Both the position numbers and the translations under genes were made by a program. 64,000 bases of DNA from NCBI GenBank assembly GCA_963788935.1, contig CAWBIM010000008.1, forward strand, positions 62,001 through 126,000, given 5' to 3'. Positions 35,402 to 44,622 of this stretch are shown piece by piece. Every line of letters begins with the position of its first letter. Positions within the stretch are counted from its first letter, which is position 1. This DNA is from JAOPZW01 sp963788935 (lineage in GTDB: Bacteria; Actinomycetota; Thermoleophilia; Solirubrobacterales; Solirubrobacteraceae). Below the pieces are notes generated by a model. It was given only the letters and a program-made list of their open reading frames with translations, was not told the DNA's origin and ran no database searches.

Positions 35402-36433
35402 GTGCGCGTCTGGGTCGACCTGACCAACAGCCCGCACGTCCTCGTCCTGCGGCCGGTCGTCGAGGCGCTGCGGGCGCAGGGCGCGGAGGTGGAGGTGACG
35501 GCCCGGGACTTCGCGCAGACGGTCGGGCTCGCCGAGCGCTTCGGCCTCGAGGTCGAGGTGATCGGACACCACCGGGGCGGGCGGGTCGCGGCGAAGGCCG
35601 TCGGCCTGGCCTCGCGGGCGACCGCGCTCGTCGGGTGGGCACACCGCCGGGGCCGCTCGCGCGGGCGCTTCGACCTCGCCCTCGGCCACGGCTCGAACGA
35701 CGTCACGGTTGCGGCCACCGTGCTCGGGATCCCGCGCTCGACGATGTTCGACTACGAGTGGGCGACGGTGCAGCACACCGTCAACTGCCGCCTGGCCCAG
35801 GCCGTGGTCGTGCCCGAGGCGATCCCGCCCGAGCGCCTGCACCGCTACGGCGCCGACGGCAAGCTGCAGCGCTACGCCGGGCTGAAGGAGGAGTACTACC
35901 TCGCCGACTTCGCCCCGGACCGGGCCGTCCTCGACGAGCTCGGCCTCGACGCCGCGCAGCCGCTCGCGGTCGTGCGCACGCCGCCCGAGGTCTCGCTCTA
36001 CCACCGCTTCGAGCACTCGCTGTTCGCCGACGTCCTCGACCGCCTGCGCGGGCTCGGCCAGGTCGTCGTCCTGCCCCGCACGCCCGAGCAGCGCGCCGAG
36101 CTCGCGCGGGCGGGCGGGTTCACCGTGCCCGAGCGGGCGATCGACGCGCAGTCGCTCATCGCCTTCGCCGACCTCGTCGTGAGCGCCGGCGGCACGATGA
36201 ACCGCGAGGCCGTCGCGCTCGGGACGCCGGTCTACACGACGTTCGAGGGCCGCCTCGGCGCCGTCGACGAGCGGCTCATCGGCGAGGGGCGCCTGCGCCG
36301 GCTCGAGCGGGCGGCCGACCTCGATCTCGCCAAGCGCCCGCCGGCCGCGACCGAGCGCGTCCGGCGCGACCCGGCCGTCCTCGTCGAGATGTTGTGCGCG
36401 CCGCTCAGGCGGGCTGCCACAGCTCGCCGGTGA
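35402..36433 (+). CDS. DUF354 protein (UDP-GlcNAc 2-epimerase/GT-B-like)
   Basis: 343-residue DUF354 protein. The start MRVWVDLTNSPHVLVLRPVVEAL is the family hallmark and sets the GTG at 35402. HGSNDVTVAATVLGIPRSTMFDYEWATVQHTVNC and YAGLKEEYYLADFAP are conserved. The C-terminus has VVLPRTPEQRAEL, AFADLVVSAGGTMNREAVALGTPVYTTFEGRLGAVDERLIGEGRL, resembling the donor site of GT28/MurG and UDP-GlcNAc 2-epimerase folds. Function is not established; a role with nucleotide sugars is inferred. Its 3' end overlaps the convergent DsbA-family gene by 29 bases. Confidence 0.85.
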   Translation: MRVWVDLTNSPHVLVLRPVVEALRAQGAEVEVTARDFAQTVGLAERFGLEVEVIGHHRGGRVAAKAVGLASRATALVGWAHRRGRSRGRFDLALGHGSNDVTVAATVLGIPRSTMFDYEWATVQHTVNCRLAQAVVVPEAIPPERLHRYGADGKLQRYAGLKEEYYLADFAPDRAVLDELGLDAAQPLAVVRTPPEVSLYHRFEHSLFADVLDRLRGLGQVVVLPRTPEQRAELARAGGFTVPERAIDAQSLIAFADLVVSAGGTMNREAVALGTPVYTTFEGRLGAVDERLIGEGRLRRLERAADLDLAKRPPAATERVRRDPAVLVEMLCAPLRRAATARR

Positions 36434-37229
36434 GGACGCGCTCGGCCCGCAGCCGCCACTCGGAGGCCAGGCGCCAGAGCTCGGCCGCCGCGCGCGGGCC
36501 GGGCAGGTCGCACGCCGCCGCGACCTCGACCGTCGCCAGCCGGCCGAAGCGCCCGACGGTGTCCTCGACGCCCGGCAGCCCGCCGTTGGCGGTCGCCCCG
36601 GCCGCGGCCGCCGCGGCGCGCAACGCGGCGACGTCGCCCGAGTCGTACACCGCGCTCGCGGGTGGCTCGCTGGCCGCCGCGCTCGCGGGCCGGAACTCGA
36701 ACGACGGGAACGGGACGCGGCGGCGCTGCTCGGTGTGGGTCTCGGGCGCGGCCGCGCGCGTACGCTCGAGGTCGGCGGCGAAGGCCTCGGCGATCGCCGC
36801 GGACTGCAGGTCGATCCGGAAGCGCTCCACGTTCAGCCCCGGCACGCGCCGGGCGGCGTCCGTCAGCGCGTCGGCGTTGTCCATGCTCTTGCGCTCGAAC
36901 ATGATGCCCTCGCGGACGACCCGCAGATACGGCCCGTCGAGGCCCTGCTCGGCCGCCGCCTTGACGGCGTGGCACGCTGGGTACGACGACCGTGGTGGCG
37001 AGTCGAGCCACACCCGCGGATCGATCGGCATCCCGCTGGCGGCGCACGCGTCGAGCACGTGGTGCATGGTCTCCACCGGGCGTTTGAACTCCCGTGCCAA
37101 TCCCCCCATCACGTAGGTGAACGACAGCGACTCGCCGAATTCGGTCTGCAGGCGGCGCAGGCCCGGCTCCGCCGCCCACGACCACGGACACGCCGGGTCG
37201 GTGAAGTACGTCACATGAACGGCGCCCAC
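36405..37229 (-). CDS. DsbA-family thioredoxin-fold protein
   Basis: 274-residue cytoplasmic thioredoxin-fold protein of the DsbA/FrnE/SpxH type. The opening VTYFTDPACPWSWAAEPGLRRLQTEFG has the active-site position as CPWS, with one Cys rather than CxxC. A helical insertion and VKAAAEQGLDGPYLRVVREGIMFERKSMDNADAL follow. Missing the second Cys argues against simple disulphide exchange; SpxH-like adaptors and some isomerases have this pattern. The C-terminal 60 residues are helical and not typical of DsbA. No signal peptide is seen. It is divergent from the Ser/Thr kinase gene, 17 bases away. Confidence 0.75.
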   Translation of the reverse strand: MGAVHVTYFTDPACPWSWAAEPGLRRLQTEFGESLSFTYVMGGLAREFKRPVETMHHVLDACAASGMPIDPRVWLDSPPRSSYPACHAVKAAAEQGLDGPYLRVVREGIMFERKSMDNADALTDAARRVPGLNVERFRIDLQSAAIAEAFAADLERTRAAAPETHTEQRRRVPFPSFEFRPASAAASEPPASAVYDSGDVAALRAAAAAAGATANGGLPGVEDTVGRFGRLATVEVAAACDLPGPRAAAELWRLASEWRLRAERVLTGELWQPA

Positions 37230-37246
37230 GGCCTCACAATAAAGGC

Positions 37247-38794
37247 ATGAGCTCGCAGGTCGGCACCCTGCTCTCGGGGCGGTATCGCCTGGATGCCCAG
37301 ATCGGCGCGGGCGGCATGTCGACGGTCTATCGCGCCTTCGACACGGTGCTCGAGCGGCAGGTCGCGATCAAGCTCATGCACCGCGACATCGCCGCGGACG
37401 CCGACCAGCTCGAGCGCTTCCGGCGCGAGGCGCGCGCCGTCGCGCAGCTCAACCATCCGCACATCGTCGGGGTCATCGACGCCGGCGAGGCGCCGCCGCC
37501 GGAGGAGCAGACCGGCTTCGGCGAGCCGGTGCCGATGCCCTACATCGTCTTCGAGTACGTCGAGGGCGAGACGCTCAAGGACCGCATCCGGCGGATGGGC
37601 CGGCTGCCGATCCCGGAGGCCGTCGCGTACGCGATCGAGATCGCCCGGGCGCTGCAGGCCGCCCACGACCGCCGGATCGTCCACCGCGACGTCAAGCCCC
37701 AGAACGTCCTCATCGACGACGAGGGCACGGCGAAGGTCACGGACTTCGGCATCGCCCGCTCGCTCACCGAGGAGGGCCTGACGGCCGACGGCCGTGTCCT
37801 GGGGACGACGGACTACGTCTCCCCCGAGCAGGCCCTCGGCCACGACGTCGGCCCGCAGTCGGACCTCTACTCGCTCGGGATCGTCCTCTACGAGATGCTC
37901 ACCGGCGACGTGCCGTTCCACGGGGAGAACCAGGTCGCCGTGGCCATGAAGCACGTCCGCGAGGACCTGCCCGACGTCCAGATGCGCCGCCCGCAGGTGT
38001 CGAGCGCGCTCGCGGCCGTGGTCGACAACGCGACCGCGAAGGACCTCGGCCAGCGCTACCAGGACGACGCCGAGCTCATCGCGGACCTCGAGGACGTCCT
38101 CGGGATCGAGACCGCGCGCTCGGGCCAGGCCACCGGCGAGGCGACCGCGGTCATCCGCACGCTCCCGGCCGGCACCCGCCGCCGCGTGCCGTGGCGCGTC
38201 CTGCACCCGGCGCGGATCCTCGCGCTGCTCGCGCTCATCGCGGCGACCGCGGCGGTCGTCCTCGTCGTCACGGCCGCCAAGGACAAGCGGATCGAGCGCG
38301 GCACCGGGTCGCGCAACTTCAAGCCTCCGCCCGGCCTCAAGTCCGTCTCCCTCGGCCAGAGCCGGGCGAAGGACTTCGACCCCTTCGGCGGCGACGGCGA
38401 GCACCCGGCCGAGGCCAAGGCGGTCGTCGACCAGGACACGAACTCGACCTGGTCGACCGAGCGCTACGACGGCGGCGTCATCAACAACAAGCCCGGCGTC
38501 GGCATCTACGTCGACGCGAAGCCCGGCGTCGCCGCGCGCGCGATCGACGTGATCTCGCCGACGCGCAACTGGCAGGGCGAGATCTACGCGGCGCCCAACG
38601 GCCCGCCGCCGACGTCGCTCGACGGCTTCACGAAGCTCGCCCCGATCACGCAGTCCAAGACCCGCACCCGCGTGAAGCTCGACCCGGCCGGCAAGCGCTA
38701 CCGCTACTACCTCGTGTGGATCACGAAGCTCCCGCCCGAGGGCTCGTCGGTCTCGATCGCCGAGATCCGGCTGTTCCGCCTCGGGACGAGCTGA
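37247..38794 (+). CDS. Ser/Thr protein kinase with extracellular discoidin-like domain
   Basis: 515-residue Hanks-type kinase. The glycine loop is IGAGGMSTVYRAFD (about 19-32), with the ATP Lys in VAIKLM. The catalytic loop is HRDVKPQN (His146, Asp148), DFG is at 166-168, and GTTDYVSPEQA is the activation segment. A single membrane helix (ILALLALIAATAAVVLVVTA, about 325-344) leads to an extracytoplasmic domain with ATNSTWSTERYDGG-like and IDVISPTRNWQGEIYAA, SVSIAEIRLFRLG text. That resembles F5/8C-type carbohydrate-binding modules rather than PASTA repeats. It may sense an envelope sugar; this is inference. Confidence 0.9.
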   Translation: MSSQVGTLLSGRYRLDAQIGAGGMSTVYRAFDTVLERQVAIKLMHRDIAADADQLERFRREARAVAQLNHPHIVGVIDAGEAPPPEEQTGFGEPVPMPYIVFEYVEGETLKDRIRRMGRLPIPEAVAYAIEIARALQAAHDRRIVHRDVKPQNVLIDDEGTAKVTDFGIARSLTEEGLTADGRVLGTTDYVSPEQALGHDVGPQSDLYSLGIVLYEMLTGDVPFHGENQVAVAMKHVREDLPDVQMRRPQVSSALAAVVDNATAKDLGQRYQDDAELIADLEDVLGIETARSGQATGEATAVIRTLPAGTRRRVPWRVLHPARILALLALIAATAAVVLVVTAAKDKRIERGTGSRNFKPPPGLKSVSLGQSRAKDFDPFGGDGEHPAEAKAVVDQDTNSTWSTERYDGGVINNKPGVGIYVDAKPGVAARAIDVISPTRNWQGEIYAAPNGPPPTSLDGFTKLAPITQSKTRTRVKLDPAGKRYRYYLVWITKLPPEGSSVSIAEIRLFRLGTS

Positions 38795-38813
38795 TCGACG
38801 ACAGACGCCCCAT

Positions 38814-38957
38814 CCGCGGGTGGCGCGATGGGGCGTGCGGGGCCGCGTGACCGGTGAGGGGCCCGTTGCAGCCAAGGCGCGTCCCGGCACGGCACACGCT
38901 GGGCCCCTTGCCGGGCGCGTGGCGGGGTCCCCGGTCGAGACAGGACCCGCGGCCACA
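38814..38957 (+). repeat. structured repeat, copy A (144 bp)
   Basis: First copy of a conserved G+C-rich element. It starts CCGCGGGT and ends ACCCGCGGCCACA, so its ends are complementary (8 base pairs). Inside are GGGGCCC and GGGCCCC arms flanking a variable loop, and GGGTCC-GGACCC near the 3' end. An added 5' hairpin, ACGCCCCAT (38805-38813) with ATGGGGCGT (38828-38836), precedes it. It lies between the convergent kinase and ddl genes. Long blocks are identical in copies at 52343-52484 (reverse) and 52615-52756. It may be a structured RNA or a MITE-like palindromic repeat. Confidence 0.75.
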
Positions 38958-38992
38958 GCCACCGGAGCCCAGGCCCCGGGCCCGCAAACCGC

Positions 38993-39973
38993 TCAGAACC
39001 GGTGCCGGCGCTCCTCGGCGTGCCGCTCGACCGCGATCGCCACGAGCCGGTCGACGAGGTCCGGGTAGGGCAGGCCGCTGGCGTCCCAGAGCTTCGCGTA
39101 GACGCTCGTCGCGGTGAACCCGGGCATCGTGTTGAGCTCGTTGAGGAGGACCTCGTCGCCGTCGACGAAGAAGTCGGCGCGCGCCAGGCCGCTGCAGCCC
39201 GCGAGCTGGAAGGCGCGGACGGCCAGGGAGCGCACGCGCTCGATCGCGACGTCCGAGATCCGCGGCGGGACGAGGAGCTCCATGCCGCCGGCGGCGTACT
39301 TGGCCTCGTAGTCGTACCAGCCGGCGCCCTTGACGAGGACGATCTCGCCGGGGCCGCTGGCCTGCGGCGCGGAGGTCGGGCCGAGGACCGAGCACTCGAC
39401 CTCGATCCCGGTGGCCGACGCCTCCACGATCACGCGCGGGTCGTGGCCGAAGGCGGTCTGCAGCGCGCCCTCGAGGTCGCGGGCCTCCCCCACCCGGACG
39501 ATCCCGACCGAGGAGCCCAGGCGCGCGGGCTTGACCCAGCACGGCAGGCCGAGGCCCTCGATCCGCGCGACGGCGCCGTCGAGGACCCCCTCCTGGACGG
39601 CGACGTGCCCGACCTGGGGCAGCCCGTGGTGGGCCATGAGCTCCTTGAACAGCACCTTGTCCATGCACACCGCGCTCGCGAGCACGCCCGAGCCGACGTA
39701 CGGGACGTCGAGCAGCTCGAGGAGGCCCTGGACCGTGCCGTCCTCGCCGAACGGGCCGTGGAGGGCCGGGAACACGGCGTCGGCGCCGAGCAGCCCGCGC
39801 CCGGGCTGCAGGGCGATCTCGACCCCGTCGTGGCGCCACGTGCCGTCGCGCGCGAGCTCGACCCACACGACCTCGTGGCCCGCCGCCCGCAGGCCGTCGC
39901 CGACCGAGCCCGCGGACTCGAGCGAGACCTCGTGCTCCGACGAGCGGCCGCCGGCCAGGACGGCGACCCTCAC
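38993..39973 (-). CDS. ddl: D-alanine--D-alanine ligase
   Basis: 326-residue ATP-grasp ligase making the D-Ala-D-Ala dipeptide of peptidoglycan. It starts VRVAVLAGGRSSEHEVSLESAGSVGDGL, with the conserved serine and glutamate. FPALHGPFGEDGTVQGLLELLDVPYVGSGVLASAVCMDK is diagnostic. The ATP site has WVKPARLGSSVGIVRV, and the metal site FFVDGDEVLLNELNTMPGFTATSVYAKLW. The GTG overlaps the stop of the PASTA kinase (GTGA), so Ddl is made as the last product of the division/signalling operon. Most actinobacteria I know have ddl elsewhere. Confidence 0.95.
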   Translation of the reverse strand: MRVAVLAGGRSSEHEVSLESAGSVGDGLRAAGHEVVWVELARDGTWRHDGVEIALQPGRGLLGADAVFPALHGPFGEDGTVQGLLELLDVPYVGSGVLASAVCMDKVLFKELMAHHGLPQVGHVAVQEGVLDGAVARIEGLGLPCWVKPARLGSSVGIVRVGEARDLEGALQTAFGHDPRVIVEASATGIEVECSVLGPTSAPQASGPGEIVLVKGAGWYDYEAKYAAGGMELLVPPRISDVAIERVRSLAVRAFQLAGCSGLARADFFVDGDEVLLNELNTMPGFTATSVYAKLWDASGLPYPDLVDRLVAIAVERHAEERRHRF

Positions 39974-41877
39974 GGCGTCGTCGGCGTGGTCGGGGTCGGC
40001 GTCGCCGGGGTCGTGGTGGTGGTCTGGCCGGGCGTCGCGGCGCCCGCGTTGAAACGGCCGACGGTGAGGGTCACGGTGGCCCCTCGTTTCGCCTTCCCCC
40101 CGGCCGGATCCTGCGCGATGACGACGCCGTCGCCCTCCTGCGAGTCGACCGGCTGGTCGACGATCTTGACCTCGAACCCGTCCTTCGACAGCCGCTGGAC
40201 CGCGTCGTTCTGGGTCTCGCCGGTCACGTCCGCGACCTCGACGTCCTGCGGCGCCTTGGCCACCGCGAGCGTGATCGTCGAGCCCTTGTCGATGCTCTGG
40301 TTGGCGCCCGGGCTCTGCTTGAGCACCGTGCCCGGGTCCTCGTTGTCGGTGACCTGGTCACGGCGCGCGACCTTGAAGCCGCGGTTGCCGAGGGTCTGGC
40401 TGGCCTCGTCGAACTGCTGGCCCGTGACGTCGGGGACCTCGACCTGCTCGACCCCGGTCGAGAGCAGCAGGATCACGGTCGAGCCCTTCTCGCGGGTCGT
40501 GCCCGAGGGCGGGCTCGTGCGGATCGCGCGACCCGACGGCACGCTGTCGGACGCCTCGCGCCGCTCCTCGATCTCGAACCCGGCGCGTTGCAGGCGCCCG
40601 CGCGCGGAGCTGCGGGTCAGGCCGCCGACGGTCGGCACCTTGGCGGTCGCGGGCCCGCTCGACACGGTGACCGTGACGCTCGAGCCCTTGTCCGCCTTGT
40701 CGCCGCCGGCCGGGTCGGTCTTGATGACCGTGCCCTCGGCCCGTTCGTCGGAGTTCTCGCGCTCCGTCCGTACGGAGAAGCCCTCGCGCTCGAGCGCCGT
40801 GCGCGCGGCGGCCTGGTCGGTGCCGACGACGTCGGGGACGGCGACCTGGTCGGTGCCGCCCTGGTTGCCGAGCAGGAAGAACGCGCCCACGGCGATCGCC
40901 GCGACGACGAGCAGGCCGAGCAGCCACGCCCACCAGCGGCGCGCGGCGGGCTCCTCGTCGTACGGCGCCGGCGGGTAGGCGCCGCCGTCGGTGTAGTAGG
41001 CCGCCTCCTCCGCCGCGGTCGGCGGGCCGAAGGCGCCGGTCCCGTGGAGGGCGGCGCGGGCGTGCTCGAGCGCTGCGGTGAAGGCGTCGGCGTCCGGGAA
41101 GCGGCGCGCGGGGTCCTTCTCGAGGGCGCGCAGCACGACGGCCTCGAGCTCGGGCGACACCGCGGGGTTGAACTGGCTCGGCGGCACCGGGCGCTCGTTG
41201 ACGTGCTTGAGCGCGATCGTCACGGCGCTCTCGCCCTCGAACGGCACGCGCCCGGTCAGGAGCTCGTAGAGGATCACGCCGATCGAGTAGAGGTCCGAGG
41301 GCTCGCTGACGGCGTAGCCCTGCGCCTGCTCGGGCGAGAGGTACTGCGCCGTGCCCATGATCGAGCCGGTCTGCGTCATGTCCGACGCGCCGGCCCGGGC
41401 GATGCCGAAGTCCGTGACCTTCGCGCGTCCCTCGTCGTCGACGATGACGTTGTGGGGCTTGAGGTCGCGGTGGATGATCCCGCGGCGGTGGGCGAAGCGC
41501 GCGGCGCGCAGGATCTGCACGGTGAGGTCGATCGCGCGGGCCGGGTCGAGCGGGGCCTCCTCCTGGATGATCGCCTTGAGCGAGCGGCCGTCGAGGAGCT
41601 CCATCGCGATGTAGTAGGTGCCGTCCCACTCGCCGCGGTCGTAGACGGAGACGACGTGCTGGTGGTTGAGCCCCGCGGCGCTGCGCGCCTCGCGGCGGAA
41701 GCGCTCGACGAACTCCGGGTCCTCGGCGAAGCGGCCGTGCAGGACCTTGAGCGCGACCTGGCGCCCGAGCTGGAGATCGTCGGCGCAGTAGACGTCGGCC
41801 ATCCCGCCCGAGCCCACGCGGCCCACGACGCGGTAGCGGCCGTCGACGATCGTCTCGGAGGCGAGCCGCTCGCTCAC
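39970..41877 (-). CDS. pknB: PASTA-domain Ser/Thr protein kinase
   Basis: 635-residue membrane kinase of the PknB type that links peptidoglycan status to division. The kinase domain has VGSGGMADVYCADD, VALKVL, HRDLKPHN, DFGIAR and GTAQYLSPEQA. A helix at about 312-334 (WAWLLGLLVVAAIAVGAFFLLG) is followed by four PASTA repeats beginning VAVPDVVG, KVPTVGG, VEVPDVTG and VEVADVTG, then a Thr/Pro tail. The GTG at 41877 overlaps the penicillin-binding protein stop (GTGA). A second, PknA-like kinase gene is missing from the expected place. An apparent giant frame joining this gene to upstream genes results from frameshifts and was not used. Confidence 0.95.
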   Translation of the reverse strand: MSERLASETIVDGRYRVVGRVGSGGMADVYCADDLQLGRQVALKVLHGRFAEDPEFVERFRREARSAAGLNHQHVVSVYDRGEWDGTYYIAMELLDGRSLKAIIQEEAPLDPARAIDLTVQILRAARFAHRRGIIHRDLKPHNVIVDDEGRAKVTDFGIARAGASDMTQTGSIMGTAQYLSPEQAQGYAVSEPSDLYSIGVILYELLTGRVPFEGESAVTIALKHVNERPVPPSQFNPAVSPELEAVVLRALEKDPARRFPDADAFTAALEHARAALHGTGAFGPPTAAEEAAYYTDGGAYPPAPYDEEPAARRWWAWLLGLLVVAAIAVGAFFLLGNQGGTDQVAVPDVVGTDQAAARTALEREGFSVRTERENSDERAEGTVIKTDPAGGDKADKGSSVTVTVSSGPATAKVPTVGGLTRSSARGRLQRAGFEIEERREASDSVPSGRAIRTSPPSGTTREKGSTVILLLSTGVEQVEVPDVTGQQFDEASQTLGNRGFKVARRDQVTDNEDPGTVLKQSPGANQSIDKGSTITLAVAKAPQDVEVADVTGETQNDAVQRLSKDGFEVKIVDQPVDSQEGDGVVIAQDPAGGKAKRGATVTLTVGRFNAGAATPGQTTTTTPATPTPTTPTTP

Positions 41878-43304
41878 TTCAGCAGCTCCTGCATGACGTT
41901 CTTGGCGATCGGCGCGGCGGTGTCGCCGCCGGTGCCGCTCGAGCACTCGACGGTCGCCGCGATCGCGACCTTCGGGTTGTGGCGCGGCGCGAAGGCGATG
42001 AACCAGACCTGGTTGGGGCCGCACGGGCGGTCGACCTCGGCCGTGCCGGTCTTGCCGCCGACCGAGATGCCCTCCAGCGCGGCGGCGGTGCCGGTGCCCT
42101 CCTCGACGACCTTGCCCATCATGTCGGCGACCTCGCCGGCCGCCTTGCCCGACATGACCTGGGACATCTCGCGCGGCTGGATGCGGTCGACGGTGCGCCC
42201 GTCGCGGTCGACGATCCGGTCGGTCAGGTGCGGCTCCATGAGCTTGCCGCCGTTGGCGACCGCCGAGGCGACCATCGCCATCTGCAGCGGCGTGACGTTG
42301 AGCTTGTCCTGGCCGATCGCCATGCGCCCGACGTCGACGACGCCGCGGGTCGGGCGGATCAGCTTGCCGTCGACGAACTCGCCGCTCGCCCGCCGCTCGT
42401 CGGAGGGCAGGTCGACCTTCACCTGCTGGTCGAAGCCGAGGCGGTCCATGTACTTCGCCATCGTCTTCTTGCCGAGCTGCTCGCCCACGCTCGCCCACGC
42501 CGTGTTGACGGAGTGCGTCAGCGCGTCGGTCAGCGTGATGTCGCCGAAGTCCTCGTTGTTGAAGTTCCGCAGCGGGACGCCCGAGATCGGCTTGAGGTTC
42601 TTGCCGCTCACCTTCGAGTCGGGCGTGAACTCGCCGCTGTCCATGGCCGCGATCGCCGTCACGACCTTGAACGTCGAGCCGGGCGGGTAGCCGGCCTGCG
42701 TCGTGCGGTTGAGCAGCGGCGCGTCCTGGTCCTGGTTGAGGCGGGTGAACGTGCCCGGCTTCGGCGATGTCGTTCGGGTCGTAGCTCGGCACCGAGGCCA
42801 TGACCTTGATCGCCCCGGTCTGCGGGTCGAGCGCGACGACCGCGCCCTTGCGCCCCGCGAGCCCCTGGATCGCCACGCGCTGGGCGGCGGGGTCGAGGGT
42901 CGTCTGGACGTCGTCGCCCTCGGGCTCGCTGCCGCTCAGGCGGTCGAAGATCGTGCCGAGCTCGTTCGTCGTGCCGCTCAGGCTGTCGTTGCGGAACTGC
43001 TCGAGGCCGGCGCGGCCGTAGCGCGTGAACGAGTAGCCGAGCGCGTGGGCGAACAGGCCGTCCTCGGGATACAGCGCGGCTGAACGTGTCGTCGCCGTGC
43101 TTGACGCTGCGGGCGAGCAGGTCGCCGCTTGTCGTCGCGGATGACGCCGCGCCGGATCCGCTGCTGCTCGAGCAGCTGGCGGCGGTTCTGCGGCTTGTCG
43201 CGCAGCTCGTCGGCGCGGAACACGGTGTTCCACGAGGTGCCGGCGATCAGCACCGCGAAGAGCAGCAGCACGACGACGTAGAGGCGGGTGATGGGCGTGT
43301 TCAT
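41874..43304 (-). CDS. pbpA: penicillin-binding protein (PbpA type), frame broken by three insertions
   Basis: Class B penicillin-binding transpeptidase, predicted 475 residues after repair. The N-terminal anchor is ITRLYVVVLLLFAVLIAGTSWN. The dimerisation region includes LFAHALGYSFTRYGRAGLE. The transpeptidase motifs are PGSTFKVV (SxxK), HSVNTAW (SxN) and GKTGTAE (KTG). The given sequence changes frame near 43128, 43081 and 42756. Deleting one base at each gives uninterrupted protein, for example DIAEAGTFTRLNQ across the last. Its ATG overlaps the FtsW stop and its stop overlaps the kinase start, so the operon is tightly coupled. Paired with FtsW/RodA it crosslinks septal or elongation glycan. 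Confidence 0.87.
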
Positions 43305-44618
43305 GTCGGCGCCTCGGCATCGGCGCGGGCACGCTCGGACACGAGGAGCAAGCAGCGCGAGCAGGACGAAGTTCGCGAGGATCGACGACCCACCGTAGGA
43401 GATGAACGGCAGCGTCACGCCGGTCAGCGGGATCACCTGGGTCACGCCGCCGACGATCACGAAGACCTGCAGGGCGAACACCGCGGTCAGGCCGGTGGCG
43501 AGCAGCTTCGAGAAGGAGTCGCGCGCGAGCGTCGCGATCTTGAACCCGCGCTCGACGGCGAGCAGGTAGGTGCAGATGACCGCCGCCGCGCCGAGCAGCC
43601 CGAGCTCGTTGGTGATGACCGAGTAGATGAGGTCGGTCTGGGCCGCCGGCAGCAGGACGATCTTGTCGTCGCCCGTGCCGATCGTGAGCAGCGACTGGCC
43701 GAAGCCCGACCCGAAGAGCCCGCCGTCGGCCTGCGCGAACAGCGACTGCGCGAGCTGGTAGCTGCCGCCCACCTTGTCGTAGAGCGCCCCGAAGGGGTGC
43801 TGCCAGGCGTCGATCCGGTTCGTGATCGTCGGGCGGATGTTGTAGAGGACCCACGACCCCGCGGCGAACAGGGCGAACCCGACGGCGACGAACGAGAAGC
43901 GGTTCGTCGCCACGTAGACGACCGCCAGGAATCCGCCGAAGAACATCAGCGACGAGCCGATGTCCTGGATGAAGAAGAGCATCGCCATCGCCACGCCCCA
44001 GACGAGCAGCAGCGGGCCGAAGTGCTTGAGCGGCGGGATCGTGACCCCGAGGAACCGCCGCCCGCCGGTGACCAGCAGCTGGCGCGTGTCGCGCAGGTAG
44101 CTGGCCAGGAAGATGATGATCCCGATCTTCGCGAACTCGGCCGGCTGGAACGACAGCGGCCCGATCGCGACGCCGAGGTACGCGCCGTTGACGTTCTGCC
44201 CGATCCCGGGCACACGCGGCAGCAGGAGCAGCCCGATGCTCGCGGCCGCGATCGTGTAGCGGTAGCGCTCGAGGACGCGGTAGTCGCGCAGCAGGATGAT
44301 CGTCGCGGCGAACAGGATCAGCCCGACGACGAACCACTGCGCCTGCTCGCGCGCGAGGTCCTCGTCGATGCGGTAGATCATCACGAGGCCGAAGCACGCG
44401 AGCACCGCGAAGAGCGGGAACAGGTACGGGTCGGCGTGCGGGAGCGTGAAGCGCAGCACGACGTGCACGGCCAGGCAGAGGCCGAGGAAGATCCCGCCGA
44501 AGGTCAGCGAGACGTTCGAGAGGACGTTGTCGCGCTCGATGAAGACGGCCGCGAACCCCGCGGTCAGCAGGAGCGACGCGGGGACGAGCGCGAGCAGCTC
44601 GCGGTTGCGGGCGCTCAC
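43301..44618 (-). CDS. ftsW: FtsW/RodA/SpoVE-type glycan polymerase, one frameshift near the 3' end
   Basis: SEDS-family peptidoglycan glycosyltransferase with about ten membrane helices. Key regions are RYTIAAASIGLLLLPRVPGIGQNVNGAYLGVAIGPLSFQPAEFAKIGIIIFLASYL, GSSLMFFGGFLAVVYVAT and TGVTLPFISYGGSSILANFVLLALL, the last being the FISYGGSS signature. Near 43350 an apparent extra base shifts the frame. Removing it gives LLVSERARADAEAPT and a TGA that overlaps the pbpA ATG (ATGA), for 438 residues. The GTG starts four bases after the phosphatase gene. In actinobacterial naming this position usually holds RodA. Confidence 0.9.
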
Positions 44619-44622
44619 GGGC

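Noticed and set aside
39970..44397. A 1475-codon frame that seems to fuse FtsW, PBP and kinase
   Set aside because: Parts read as FtsW and much of pbpA in the wrong frame; it is an effect of the insertions in pbpA. The kinase has a normal GTG start at 41877.
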